Positions 26,108-36,569 of a stretch of DNA of 56,750 bases are shown here, one piece after another. A program made the translations under genes and the position numbers. The first letter of the stretch is position 1, and each line of letters opens with the position of its first letter. This DNA is from JBCCGI01 sp039029355 (GTDB lineage Bacteria > Planctomycetota > UBA1135 > GCA-002686595), in assembly GCA_039029355.1 (NCBI GenBank), contig JBCCGI010000056.1:1-56750 (forward strand), in the 5' to 3' direction. The notes beneath the pieces are model-generated. The model worked only from the letters and a program-made list of their open reading frames with translations, searched no databases and had not been told where the DNA came from.

Positions 26108-27273
26108 GCCGGCTGCAGCAGCGCTCGCACGCGCCCCAGAGCTTCCCGGATCTCCTCCAGGCTGCTGGCGTAGCTGAAGCGCAGGTAGCCCTCGCCCAGG
26201 GCGCCGAACGCGGTGCCGGCGACGGTGGCGACGCCGACTTCCTCCAGCAGCTTGTCCTGCAGCTCGCGCGAGCTCATGCCCGTGCCGGTGATGTTGGGGA
26301 AGGCATAGAACGCGCCCTTGGGCATGACGCAGGAGAAGCCCGGGATCGAGTTCAGCTCTTCGACGATGACCTTGCGGCGCTCGTCGAAGGCCGCGAGCAT
26401 CGTGTCGACCGGATCCTGCGGCCCCTGCAGGGCCTCGGCACCGGCGAGCTGAACCGCCGCGCTGGCGCAGGAGTTGGAGTTGATCTGGAGGCGCTCGGCG
26501 TCGGCGATAAGCGACTCGGGCCAGAGGCCCCAGCCGAGCCGCCAGCCGGTCATCGAGTAGGTCTTGCTCCAGCCGTCGAGCACGATCAGCCGGTCGCGGA
26601 TCGACTCGTAGGAGAGCAGGCTGACGTGCTCTTCGCCGTCGTAGAGCAGACGCGAGTAGATCTCGTCGGACAGCACCGCGACGTTCGGGAACCGCTCGAG
26701 GCCCTGCACGAGCCGCTCGAGCGCGGCGCGGCCGACGACACCGCCGGTCGGGTTGGCGGGCGTGTTCAGGATGATCAGACGCGTGCGCTCGTTCACCTGC
26801 GCCAGCACGGCCTCGGGGTCGAACTGGAAGCCGGTCTCCTCGCGCAGCTCGATCGGGACCGCCTTGGCGCCCGAGAACTCGATCATCGACTCGTAGATCG
26901 GGAAGCCGGGGTTCGGGTAGAGGATCTCGGCCCCGGGCTCGCCGAACATCAGGATGGCGAAGAACATGGTCGGCTTGCCGCCGGGCACGATCATCACCTG
27001 GTCCGGGCTGACCTCGACGCCACGGTATTTGAGGATGTCCGCGGCCACCGCCTCGCGCACCTGCGGTAGACCCTTGGCGGGCGTGTAGAAGTGCGCGCCG
27101 TTCTGGAGAGCCGAGCACCCCGCCCCCACGACGTTGTCGGGGGTGTGGAAATCGGGCGCGCCGATCCCCAGGTTGATGATGTCCTTCCCCTGGGCCTCCA
27201 GCGCTTTCGCGCGGGCCAGGATTTCAAAGGCCGACTCGGTTCCAAGTCGGCTCATTCGCTGGGCGAGTTGCAA
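26104..27273 (-). CDS. class I/II pyridoxal-phosphate aminotransferase (aspartate aminotransferase-like)
   Basis: About 389 residues if the TTG at 27273 is used; the ATG at 27255 gives a protein shorter by six residues. GGAG stands about 8 nt before the TTG, which favours it. Features are INLGIGAPDFHTPDNV, NTPANPTGG (PLP pyridine contact), LSDEIYSRLLYDG, the PLP lysine in WSKTYSMTGWRLGW, and RFSYASS with the carboxylate-binding Arg near the end. This is the AspC/AatA-like subgroup; the amino donor range cannot be fixed. It is the first gene of the aminotransferase, threonine aldolase, phosphohexomutase, lipoprotein run. Confidence 0.93.
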   Translation of the reverse strand: MQLAQRMSRLGTESAFEILARAKALEAQGKDIINLGIGAPDFHTPDNVVGAGCSALQNGAHFYTPAKGLPQVREAVAADILKYRGVEVSPDQVMIVPGGKPTMFFAILMFGEPGAEILYPNPGFPIYESMIEFSGAKAVPIELREETGFQFDPEAVLAQVNERTRLIILNTPANPTGGVVGRAALERLVQGLERFPNVAVLSDEIYSRLLYDGEEHVSLLSYESIRDRLIVLDGWSKTYSMTGWRLGWGLWPESLIADAERLQINSNSCASAAVQLAGAEALQGPQDPVDTMLAAFDERRKVIVEELNSIPGFSCVMPKGAFYAFPNITGTGMSSRELQDKLLEEVGVATVAGTAFGALGEGYLRFSYASSLEEIREALGRVRALLQPA

Positions 27274-27391
27274 CGGCGTGTCTCCAGGTGTTGGGGCGCG
27301 CAGGCGGGCCCGGAGCGGGGCAGCGGGGTCCGCGCCGCGGGGACGCGAAGGCGAGAGCGTACGTCCGCCCTCGGCGGGCGGTCAAGCCGGG

Positions 27392-27814
27392 TCAGGGCGG
27401 CGTGAGGGCCCGCGGCGCCTGCCAGCGCCCCCGGGCCGTACGGCGGTCGGCCTCGGTCCGCCCGACGGCCTCGGCCTCGTAGCGCTGGGCGAACACCCGG
27501 CCGCGCCGGCTCCACACGCGATTCAGGCCCTTGGCGATGCGGATCGAGACGCCCTGGATGGCGCGCGCGAGCGCGACGTTGCCGTCCACGCGCACCAGGA
27601 GCCGCAGGCCGTCCGCGCGCACCGAGTAGCGCAGCAGCCGAAAGCCCGTCCGCCTGCCCCCGGCCGCCACGGCACGCTCGAGAGCCGAGCGCGCGCGCCG
27701 GCCGCGCAGCGGCGGTAGCCCGGTCTGCAGCAGCAGGGTGACGAAGACGAGGGCGCGATCGGGCAGCGGTTCGCGCGGCCGGTGGGCGACGGGCTTGGGG
27801 AGCGTAGCTCGCAT
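27392..27814 (-). CDS. degenerate HUH/Y1-type (IS200/RAYT-like) transposase-fold protein
   Basis: The 140-residue protein matches, by pattern, the REP-associated Y1 transposase-like family common in myxobacteria and planctomycetes. It has the first strand VFVTLLLQTGLPPLR (usually HVTLRVRDGLPSLR), the core RLLRYSVRADGLRLLVRV (usually HYSIQSNHVHLIVEA), and the helix LARAIQGVSIRIAKGLNRV plus RRGRVFAQRY. The two catalytic histidines of the HUH motif are replaced (NHVHL to DGLRL), and the C-terminal segment with the nucleophilic Tyr (AYVLLNARRH in relatives) is not recognisable. It should bind DNA or RNA at best. It is intact as a reading frame, so it is either a domesticated binder or a slowly decaying relic. 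No terminal repeats flank it. Confidence 0.68.
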   Translation of the reverse strand: MRATLPKPVAHRPREPLPDRALVFVTLLLQTGLPPLRGRRARSALERAVAAGGRRTGFRLLRYSVRADGLRLLVRVDGNVALARAIQGVSIRIAKGLNRVWSRRGRVFAQRYEAEAVGRTEADRRTARGRWQAPRALTPP

Positions 27815-27924
27815 GCCCCCAAGACCTGGCTCGCTCCCGTCGGTGTCGCTTTCTCTCCCGAAAACGCCCGCTCCGCGGCGACGTCGCCTAGCTCCGACGA
27901 CCGAGCGGCCCGCCTGCTCCAGCG

Positions 27925-28827
27925 TTAGCTGTTCAACACCACCGCGACGATCACCCCCGCCCACGCGACGGTGTTGAGCAGGAACAGGAGATCCCCGCCC
28001 AGGAACACGCGCGTCGGGTTCCCGCCCCCCTGGCCGGTCTGCACCAGGTACATGTAGCGCCCGACGCCGAAGGCGACGAACGGCACCGACCACACCAGGT
28101 GGTTGTTCTCACCGAACTTCGCCGCGGTCCGTTCGTCGACGGTGTACATCGTGTAGCAGAGGATCGTGCAGGCCGCGAGCACCGTCACCATCTGGTCCAG
28201 GAACCCGACGGTGTACTGCCCCAGCGTGCTGCGGTGGCTAGCGCCGCCCTCGCCGAGGAGGTCGATCTCCGCCCGCCGCTTCTCGAGCCCGAGGAAGAGC
28301 GCGAGGAAGAGCGTGCAGAGGAGCAGCCAGTGCGAGATCTCCGCCCCCGACGCCGCGCCGCCCGCGACGACCCGCAGCAGGAAGCCGGTCGCGATGCAGA
28401 AGGCATCGAGCAGCACCACGTGCTTGAGCCGCAGCCCATAGGCCACGTTCATCGCCATATAGCCCGCGAGCACCCAGGCCACGCGCACCGGCGAGCCGCC
28501 TACCGCGAACCCGATCGCGAGCGACGTCGCGGCCAGCACCACGCAGACGAACAGCGCGGCCGGGATCGGCACCTCGCCCGAGGCGATCGGACGGTTCTTC
28601 TTCGTCGGATGGTGTCGGTCCCGCTCGACGTCGACCACGTCGTTGAGCAGGTACACGGCGCTCGCCGCCATGCAGAAGGCGACGAAGGTCAGAAAGGTGG
28701 CGAAGAAGTCCTCGCCCGAGACGTCGACCAGCTGGTCCCCGTAGGCGAACACCGGCGCCGCCAGGACGAAGAGGTTCTTCGACCACTGGTGGGGACGGAG
28801 GGCGCGGACAAGAGCGGGGAGAGGCAT
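27925..28827 (-). CDS. UbiA-family prenyltransferase, decaprenyl-phosphate phosphoribosyltransferase-like
   Basis: The 300-residue membrane protein has about eight to nine transmembrane helices. The first conserved Asp motif is YLLNDVVDVERDRHHPTKKN followed by RPIASG, the exact pattern seen in 5-phosphoribosyl-diphosphate:decaprenyl-phosphate transferases (Rv3806c-like). The second motif is about 185-195 (GLEKRRAEIDLL). The N-terminal LRPHQWSKNLFVLAAP is also typical of this subfamily. The product would be polyprenyl-phosphoryl-5-phosphoribose, the precursor of arabinofuranose donors. The DprE1/DprE2 epimerase genes that follow the pathway are not in this window. A quinone or heme role is less likely. 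Confidence 0.85.
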   Translation of the reverse strand: MPLPALVRALRPHQWSKNLFVLAAPVFAYGDQLVDVSGEDFFATFLTFVAFCMAASAVYLLNDVVDVERDRHHPTKKNRPIASGEVPIPAALFVCVVLAATSLAIGFAVGGSPVRVAWVLAGYMAMNVAYGLRLKHVVLLDAFCIATGFLLRVVAGGAASGAEISHWLLLCTLFLALFLGLEKRRAEIDLLGEGGASHRSTLGQYTVGFLDQMVTVLAACTILCYTMYTVDERTAAKFGENNHLVWSVPFVAFGVGRYMYLVQTGQGGGNPTRVFLGGDLLFLLNTVAWAGVIVAVVLNS

Positions 28828-28873
28828 GCCGAACCGGTCGTATCGGCCGGAACGGCAGTGACCCTAAACGGAG

Positions 28874-28901
28874 GCGGGGGCGCGCTCCAGCGCTCCCCCG
28901 C
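28874..28901 (-). terminator. weak GC-rich hairpin between pseudopilin and prenyltransferase genes
   Basis: GCGGGGG and CCCCCGC pair over 28 bp with an inner GCGC pair. On the minus strand it is followed by CTCCGTTTAGGG, so there is only a short T-run. It may attenuate rather than stop transcription. Confidence 0.3.
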
Positions 28902-28939
28902 TCGAAATGGCCGCGCCGGAGCGCGGAGCCCCCCGCCGA

Positions 28940-29590
28940 TCAGCGCAGGGTGAACTTGCGCAGGTCGTCGATCGGCGAGTTCGGGCCGACCCAGACCATC
29001 TCCTCCTCGGGGTCGAGGAGGCCCTCGTCGATCAGGTCGACGATCTCGTACTGGCGCACCGAGCCGTCGGCGTACAGGCAGTTGGTCGCCGTGCGGTGGT
29101 TCATGCCCCCGTCGTTGTCATCGCAGACCAGGGGCTCCTTGCCGGAGCCGGGGAACTTGCGCAGCGGGTGCTCCTTGGTGTCCCGGCCGGCGTAGGCCGA
29201 GTAGCCGCCGTCCACCAGGTCCAGGTCGCTCCACCACTCCTCCCACGGCAGCTCGCCGATGGTCAGCGAGGACTTCTCGACGCCCGGGCACGTCAGCCGC
29301 TCGGCGTTGGTCTTGGTGTTCTCCATGGTCCGGCGGCTGATCAGGCTCGCGAAGAACTTCACGCCGGTGCCGCTGGGCGCCTTCTTGTACTGCGTCTTGT
29401 ACATGATCATGCCCTTGTGCAGCTCGCGGAGGTTCGCCTGGCAGGCGTTGACCTCGGCCCGCTCGATGGCGTCGTTCACCATCGGCGTAAGCGCCGCAAC
29501 GAGGATCGAGATGATCAGGATGACCGCGAGGAGCTCGATCAGCGTGAACCCGCGACGGAGGCCGCGGGCCAGGGGGGTAAGGATCTTCAT
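28940..29590 (-). CDS. type IV pilin-like / pseudopilin protein with H-X9-DG motif
   Basis: The 216-residue protein begins with a basic leader and RRGFTLIELLAVILIISILVAAL, the prepilin-peptidase site (cut between Gly and Phe, with Glu+5) and the transmembrane assembly helix. The soluble part contains Cys pairs and MNHRTATNCLYADGSVRQYE, the H-X9-DG signature of the planctomycete DUF1559/pilin-like expansion, although the protein is shorter than most. It is probably a minor subunit of a type II secretion or pilus-like apparatus, and no other secretion gene is adjacent. Its 5' side is separated from metK by the metK terminator, so it has its own promoter; none is clear. Confidence 0.85.
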   Translation of the reverse strand: MKILTPLARGLRRGFTLIELLAVILIISILVAALTPMVNDAIERAEVNACQANLRELHKGMIMYKTQYKKAPSGTGVKFFASLISRRTMENTKTNAERLTCPGVEKSSLTIGELPWEEWWSDLDLVDGGYSAYAGRDTKEHPLRKFPGSGKEPLVCDDNDGGMNHRTATNCLYADGSVRQYEIVDLIDEGLLDPEEEMVWVGPNSPIDDLRKFTLR

Positions 29591-29743
29591 GGAGTCGATC
29601 GGGTCTGCCGTGGAAGGGCGCGCCCAAGGCGCCCTGAGTCCGTTCTACCCCAATCCGCCGGCGCGGTCACGCCGCAGCCGCCGCTCGGGCCGGGAGGGCG
29701 GCCCTGGGCGGGGCGCGAGCCGCCCTCCCGGCGCCGCAGGAGC

Positions 29744-29785
29744 AACGAAAGCGGCCCGCCTGGAGGGGGGCTCCAGGCGGGCCGC
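29744..29785 (-). terminator. strong hairpin terminator downstream of metK
   Basis: A perfect 15-bp stem (29751-29765 with 29771-29785, arms GCGGCCCGCCTGGAG and its complement) closes a 5-nt loop. On the minus strand it is followed by TTTCGTT. It lies 52 bp past the metK stop, which assigns it to metK. Confidence 0.75.
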
Positions 29786-29836
29786 ACGTGCGGGGCCGGG
29801 GGAGGCGGTAGGCCCCTTTGGAGGGAGGAGAGGTCC

Positions 29837-31009
29837 CTAGGAACCGGCCTTCGCCGCCACCGCGTCCTTCAGCGCGGCGGTCTTGGAGGTCTGCTCCCAG
29901 CTGAACTCGTCCCGGCCGAAGTGGCCGTGGTAAGCGGTGCGTTCAAAGACCGGCTTCTTGAGGTCGAGCGACGAGATGATGCCCGCGGGGCGCAGGTCGA
30001 AGACATCGCGCACCGCGCCGACCAGCACGTCGTCGGGGGCCGAGCCGGTGCCGAAGGTGTCGACCCGGATCGAGAGCGGCTCCGCCACGCCGATCGCGTA
30101 GGCCAGCTGCACCTCGCAGCGCTTGGCGAGGCCCGCGGCGACGATGTTCTTCGCCACCCAGCGGGCGGCGTAGGCGGCCGAGCGGTCGACCTTGCTCGGG
30201 TCCTTGCCCGAGAAGGCGCCCCCGCCGTGGCGGCCCATGCCGCCGTAGGTGTCGACGATGATCTTGCGCCCGGTCAGGCCGCAGTCGCCGTGCGGGCCGC
30301 CCACCACGAAGCGCCCGGTCGGGTTGATGTGGTAGATGGTCTGGTCGTCGAGCAGGTTGGCCGGGATCACCTCGCGGATGCAGCGCGCGATGACCTCGTC
30401 GTGGATGGTCTGGTACTCGACGTCCGGGTCGTGCTGGGTCGAGATCACGACCGTGTGGACGCGCTCGAGCTTGCCGCTCTCGTCGTACTCGACCGTCACC
30501 TGGCTCTTGGAGTCCGGGCGGAGCCAGGCCAGGACGCCCGACTCGCGCAGGTCGGCGAGCTTCTCGACCAGCCGGTGCGAGAAGTGGATTGCGGCCGGCA
30601 TCAGGGTGTCGGTCTCGTCGCAGGCGAAGCCGAACATCAGGCCCTGGTCGCCCGCACCCTGCTCCTCGTGCAGCCCCTCGCCCGCGGTCACGCCCTGGGA
30701 GATGTCGGCCGACTGGCGGTCGAGCGTCACCATGACCGCGCAGGTGTCGCCGTTGATGCCGTAGGCGTCGTCGGTGTAGCCGATGCGCTTCAGCGTGTTG
30801 CGCGCGATCTCCTGGTAGTTGATCGTCGCGTTGGTCGTGATCTCGCCGGCGACGACGCACAGGCCGGTGGTGACCATCGTCTCGCACGCGACGCGGCTGT
30901 GCGGGTCCTGGGCGAGCAGCGCATCCAGGATGGCGTCGGAGACCTGATCGGCCACCTTGTCCGGGTGGCCCATGGAAACGGATTCAGAGGTGAAGAGCTG
31001 ACGTGCCAT
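29837..31009 (-). CDS. metK: S-adenosylmethionine synthetase
   Basis: The 390-residue protein begins with MARQLFTSESVSMGHPDK (ATG at 31009). Signatures are GHPDKVADQVSDAILD, EITTNATINYQEIAR, GAGDQGLMFGFAC (substrate loop) and GGGAFSGKDPSKVDRSAAYAARW (the P-loop that holds the triphosphate). It forms AdoMet from ATP and methionine in the cytoplasm and supplies the methyltransferase of the exporter operon among others. The length is standard. It is transcribed alone from a candidate promoter at 31157-31185, giving a leader of about 140 nt that contains three CCGGATCC repeats and a stable hairpin. I recognised no known SAM riboswitch consensus. Confidence 0.97.
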   Translation of the reverse strand: MARQLFTSESVSMGHPDKVADQVSDAILDALLAQDPHSRVACETMVTTGLCVVAGEITTNATINYQEIARNTLKRIGYTDDAYGINGDTCAVMVTLDRQSADISQGVTAGEGLHEEQGAGDQGLMFGFACDETDTLMPAAIHFSHRLVEKLADLRESGVLAWLRPDSKSQVTVEYDESGKLERVHTVVISTQHDPDVEYQTIHDEVIARCIREVIPANLLDDQTIYHINPTGRFVVGGPHGDCGLTGRKIIVDTYGGMGRHGGGAFSGKDPSKVDRSAAYAARWVAKNIVAAGLAKRCEVQLAYAIGVAEPLSIRVDTFGTGSAPDDVLVGAVRDVFDLRPAGIISSLDLKKPVFERTAYHGHFGRDEFSWEQTSKTAALKDAVAAKAGS

Positions 31010-31090
31010 AGAGGTGTCGAAGGTGCCGTAGAGGGGGGGGAGCAAGTCCGGCCCCTCGGTTTCGGGGCCCCGGGGCCAAGCAGGGGCCCA

Positions 31091-31124
31091 CCGGATCCTT
31101 GGGCCGGATCCGTGGACCGGATCC
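31091..31124. repeat. three CCGGATCC octamers at 13-bp spacing in the metK leader
   Basis: CCGGATCC occurs at 31091, 31104 and 31117, separated by 5-nt spacers. If the promoter at 31157-31185 is used, the repeats are transcribed in the metK 5' leader. They may be operators or structural elements of the leader RNA. Confidence 0.75.
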
Positions 31125-31156
31125 TGGAGAATGGATCAACAGATTCGAATCCGAGA

Positions 31157-31185
31157 AAGATACCTCGAGCTGGCGCACGAGCCAA
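31157..31185 (-). promoter_or_regulatory. sigma70-like promoter for metK
   Basis: On the minus strand TTGGCT (31185-31180) and TATCTT (31162-31157) are separated by exactly 17 bp; each matches the consensus at four of six bases. Initiation would be near 31150, about 140 nt before the ATG. Confidence 0.55.
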
Positions 31186-31231
31186 GCGCCAGGGGCGCCA
31201 TTCGGGGCTCCCTGGGCCGTTTTTCCCGGGG

Positions 31232-32595
31232 CTAGCCGGTCGGGTTCCCGAGGCCGACGCCGAGCAGCGCCTCGATCGTGAGGGCGGTCGCGCCCTTTTG
31301 GGAGCGCACCACCTCCTCCCCCAGCCCGGCCATGCGCCGGCGGAGGTCGGCGTCGGCGGCGAGCTCGGCGAAGGCGTCGGCCAGCTGCTCCGCGTCGTCG
31401 ACCCGGAGGCAGGCCCCCTGGGCGAGCAGGAGCGCCGCCTCGTGCGAGAAGTTGTCGACGTGGGGCCCGAACAGCACCGCTTTCCCCTGGGCCGCCGGCT
31501 CCAGCATGTTCTGGCCCCCGTGCGGGATCAGGCTGCCGCCCACGAAGACCACGTCGGCCAGGCCGTAGACGCGCTCCAGCTCGCCGATCGTGTCGACCAG
31601 GCAGGGGCGCGCCGGGTCGGGGCGGCCGGAGCCCGCACGCAGCTCGGTCAGGCGCTGGACGCGCACGCCGAGCGCTCCCAGGGTGCGCACCAGCTCGGCG
31701 GCGCGCTCGGGGTGCCGCGGGACGAGCACCAGCCGCGTCCCGGGCGCGCCGCGCTGCCAGGCGCGGATCACGAGCTCCTCCTCGGGCTGGTGGGTGCTGC
31801 CCGCGACCAGCACGAGCTGCCCCTCACGCGGGCCGAGCAGGCGGCGCAGCTCCGCGCCGGGGTCGACCGGCCCGAGCCGCAGCCGGTCGGCCTTGATGCT
31901 GCCGGTGACGAACACGCGCTCGGGCTGGAACGACAGGCTGCGGAAGCGCGCGGCGTACTCCTCGTCCTGGACGCACACCAGCGACAGCCGGTTGAACTGC
32001 GGCAGCAGGTTGCGGAACAGCGCGTAGCGCCCGTGGCTGCGGTCGGTGATGCGGCCGTTCACGACCGACACCGGGATGCCGCGGCGGTTGCAGGCGCGCA
32101 GGAAGTTGGGCCACACCTCCAGCTCGATCAGCACGACGAAGTCGGGATCGACGCGGTCGAGGAACAGCCTCACGGCGGGCGTGATGTCGGCCGGAAAGCG
32201 GACCACGCGCAGCTCGGGGAAGAGCTGCCGGGCGACCTGGATGCCGGTGTTGGTGGTGGTGCTGATCACCACCTCGCGGTCGGGGAAGCGCTCCTCGACC
32301 GCCTCGACGAGCGGGACGGCGCCCTTCACCTCCCCCACCGAGACGCCGTGGACGAGCACCGTGCCGCGCCGGCCCTGCTTGGCCGGGGGCGGCGCCCAGC
32401 CGGTGCGCTCGCGCAGCATCTGGGCGAAGCCGCGGTCGCGCAGGCAGCGCCACAGGAGCCACGGGCTGCCCACGGCCGCCGCGAGCAGCCACAGCACGTC
32501 GTACAGCCCGTGCAGGGCGGCGCGCAGGAGGCCCGGGTTCGGGTCCGAGCGCAGCGGCGGCGGCAGGTTGTCGGGAACCCGGCGCCGGACGTCCG

Positions 32596-32617
<22 letters not shown>
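31232..32617 (-). CDS. waaA: 3-deoxy-D-manno-octulosonate (Kdo) transferase
   Basis: This is a GT30-family protein with a membrane-anchoring N-terminal segment (LLRAALHGLYDVLWLLAAAVG) and the family core: VLVHGVSVGEVKGAVPLVEAV, FPADITPAVRLFLDRVDPD, IELEVWPNFLRACNRRGIPV, SVVNGRITDRSHGRY, FVTGSIKAD, AGSTHQPEEE, LVPRHPERA and FVGGSLIPHGGQNMLEPAAQGKAV. It transfers Kdo to lipid A precursors. The start is uncertain: I use a GTG at 32617 that overlaps the end of secA by 22 bp; the next GTG is at 32497 inside the membrane segment and gives a more usual 421-residue length. Translational coupling to secA is likely. Confidence 0.9.
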
Positions 32618-35508
<2,891 letters not shown>

Positions 35509-35717
35509 CGCGTCGTCGAGCTCCTAGGGCTCCTTGGGGATCCTGCCACCCGGCCCCCTGCCGAGGGGTGCGGGCGAGCTACTTCCCGCCGTTGCGCCGG
35601 CGGGCGAACCATTTAAGGGCTAGCCTCGCGCGCTGGGAAGGCTGGGGGCGGAAAAGTGCGGGCGCATCCTCCCAGACGCATCCCGCGGGCCCGCTGGTTG
35701 GAGGTTTCCCCCGAAGC

Positions 35718-36563
35718 TCACGGCCGCGCCGCGGCGGAGGGGTCGAGCAGCCGGGCGATCAGACCGAACAGCACGTGCCGCGGGTAGGGCTTGCGCAGGA
35801 GCGCTGAGGCTTCCTGGACCCGGTCCAGCCGGATGTCCGAGGCCGTGGCCATCAGGACCGGCAGCTTGGCGGTGCGGGTCTCGGCCCGCAGGCAGGCCAG
35901 GACCTCCTCGCCATCGAGCTCCGGCATCTCGTAGTCGAGCAGCACCAGGTCCGGGAGCGGGTCGCGCGCCAGCCGGTCGAGGGCCTCGATGCCGTTGTGG
36001 ACCACCTCGACCTCGTACCCGCGGGCCTGCAGCAGGGCGGCCAGCCCCAGCACCACGTCCGCCTCGTCGTCGACCAGCAGCAGGCGCTGGCGCTTCTTGG
36101 CCTCGCGCTCCAGCAGCGCCACCTCCTCGACCAGCGCCCGCAGGTCGGTGTTGGTCGGGAGCCCCGCCTCGTCCCACTCGGCCTCGATCTTGGCCTTCAG
36201 CTCGCGGTTCCAGGCCTTGAGCTTCTCCCACTCGTCGTAGTCGGGCGCCCCGGGGCGGATGTCGAGCTTGTCGTGGGTGTCGACCGAGAAGAAGTACTCG
36301 CCGTTCACCAGGAACTCCTGGACGACGAACTTCATGAACGGGTAGCGGCGGTTGCCGAGGCGCAGGGTGTAGCGCTTCAGCCCCTCGTCATCGTCGCGCG
36401 CGGCGCGCTCAAAGCGCTCGAAGAGCGCCGGCAGGTCGTCCAGGCCCTCCAGGGTGCGCACGTCGATGCGCGGCTTCTCGCGCTCGGCCTCGGGCCAGGC
36501 ATGCGCCATGTAGATGTCGATGGCGCGACGCACGTGGGCCGGGGTGAGGTGCTCGAGACGCAT
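35718..36563 (-). CDS. response-regulator protein with uncharacterised N-terminal domain
   Basis: The 281-residue protein has its receiver domain at the C-terminus (about 160-275), opposite to the usual order. Receiver residues are complete: LLLVDDEAD (acidic pair), VLLDYEMPELDG (phospho-Asp), VLMATASD (Thr/Ser) and LLRKPYP (Lys). Residues 1-155 form a domain I do not recognise, with a conserved-looking core YPFMKFVVQEFLVNGEYFF, then DKLDIRPGAPDYDEWEKLKAW, then a helical segment with charged residues that could be a coiled-coil linker. No histidine kinase is nearby. It is 6 bp downstream of pyrD, so it is cotranscribed with it. Confidence 0.83.
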   Translation of the reverse strand: MRLEHLTPAHVRRAIDIYMAHAWPEAEREKPRIDVRTLEGLDDLPALFERFERAARDDDEGLKRYTLRLGNRRYPFMKFVVQEFLVNGEYFFSVDTHDKLDIRPGAPDYDEWEKLKAWNRELKAKIEAEWDEAGLPTNTDLRALVEEVALLEREAKKRQRLLLVDDEADVVLGLAALLQARGYEVEVVHNGIEALDRLARDPLPDLVLLDYEMPELDGEEVLACLRAETRTAKLPVLMATASDIRLDRVQEASALLRKPYPRHVLFGLIARLLDPSAAARP

Positions 36564-36569
36564 GGATCT

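Noticed and set aside
27392..28093. Longer start of the transposase-like protein
   Set aside because: The extra frame runs into the prenyltransferase gene and has no family similarity; the ATG at 27814 fits the family length.
31010..31231. Known SAM riboswitch upstream of metK
   Set aside because: I found none of the conserved SAM-I, SAM-II or SAM-IV core strings; kept only as an unknown leader.
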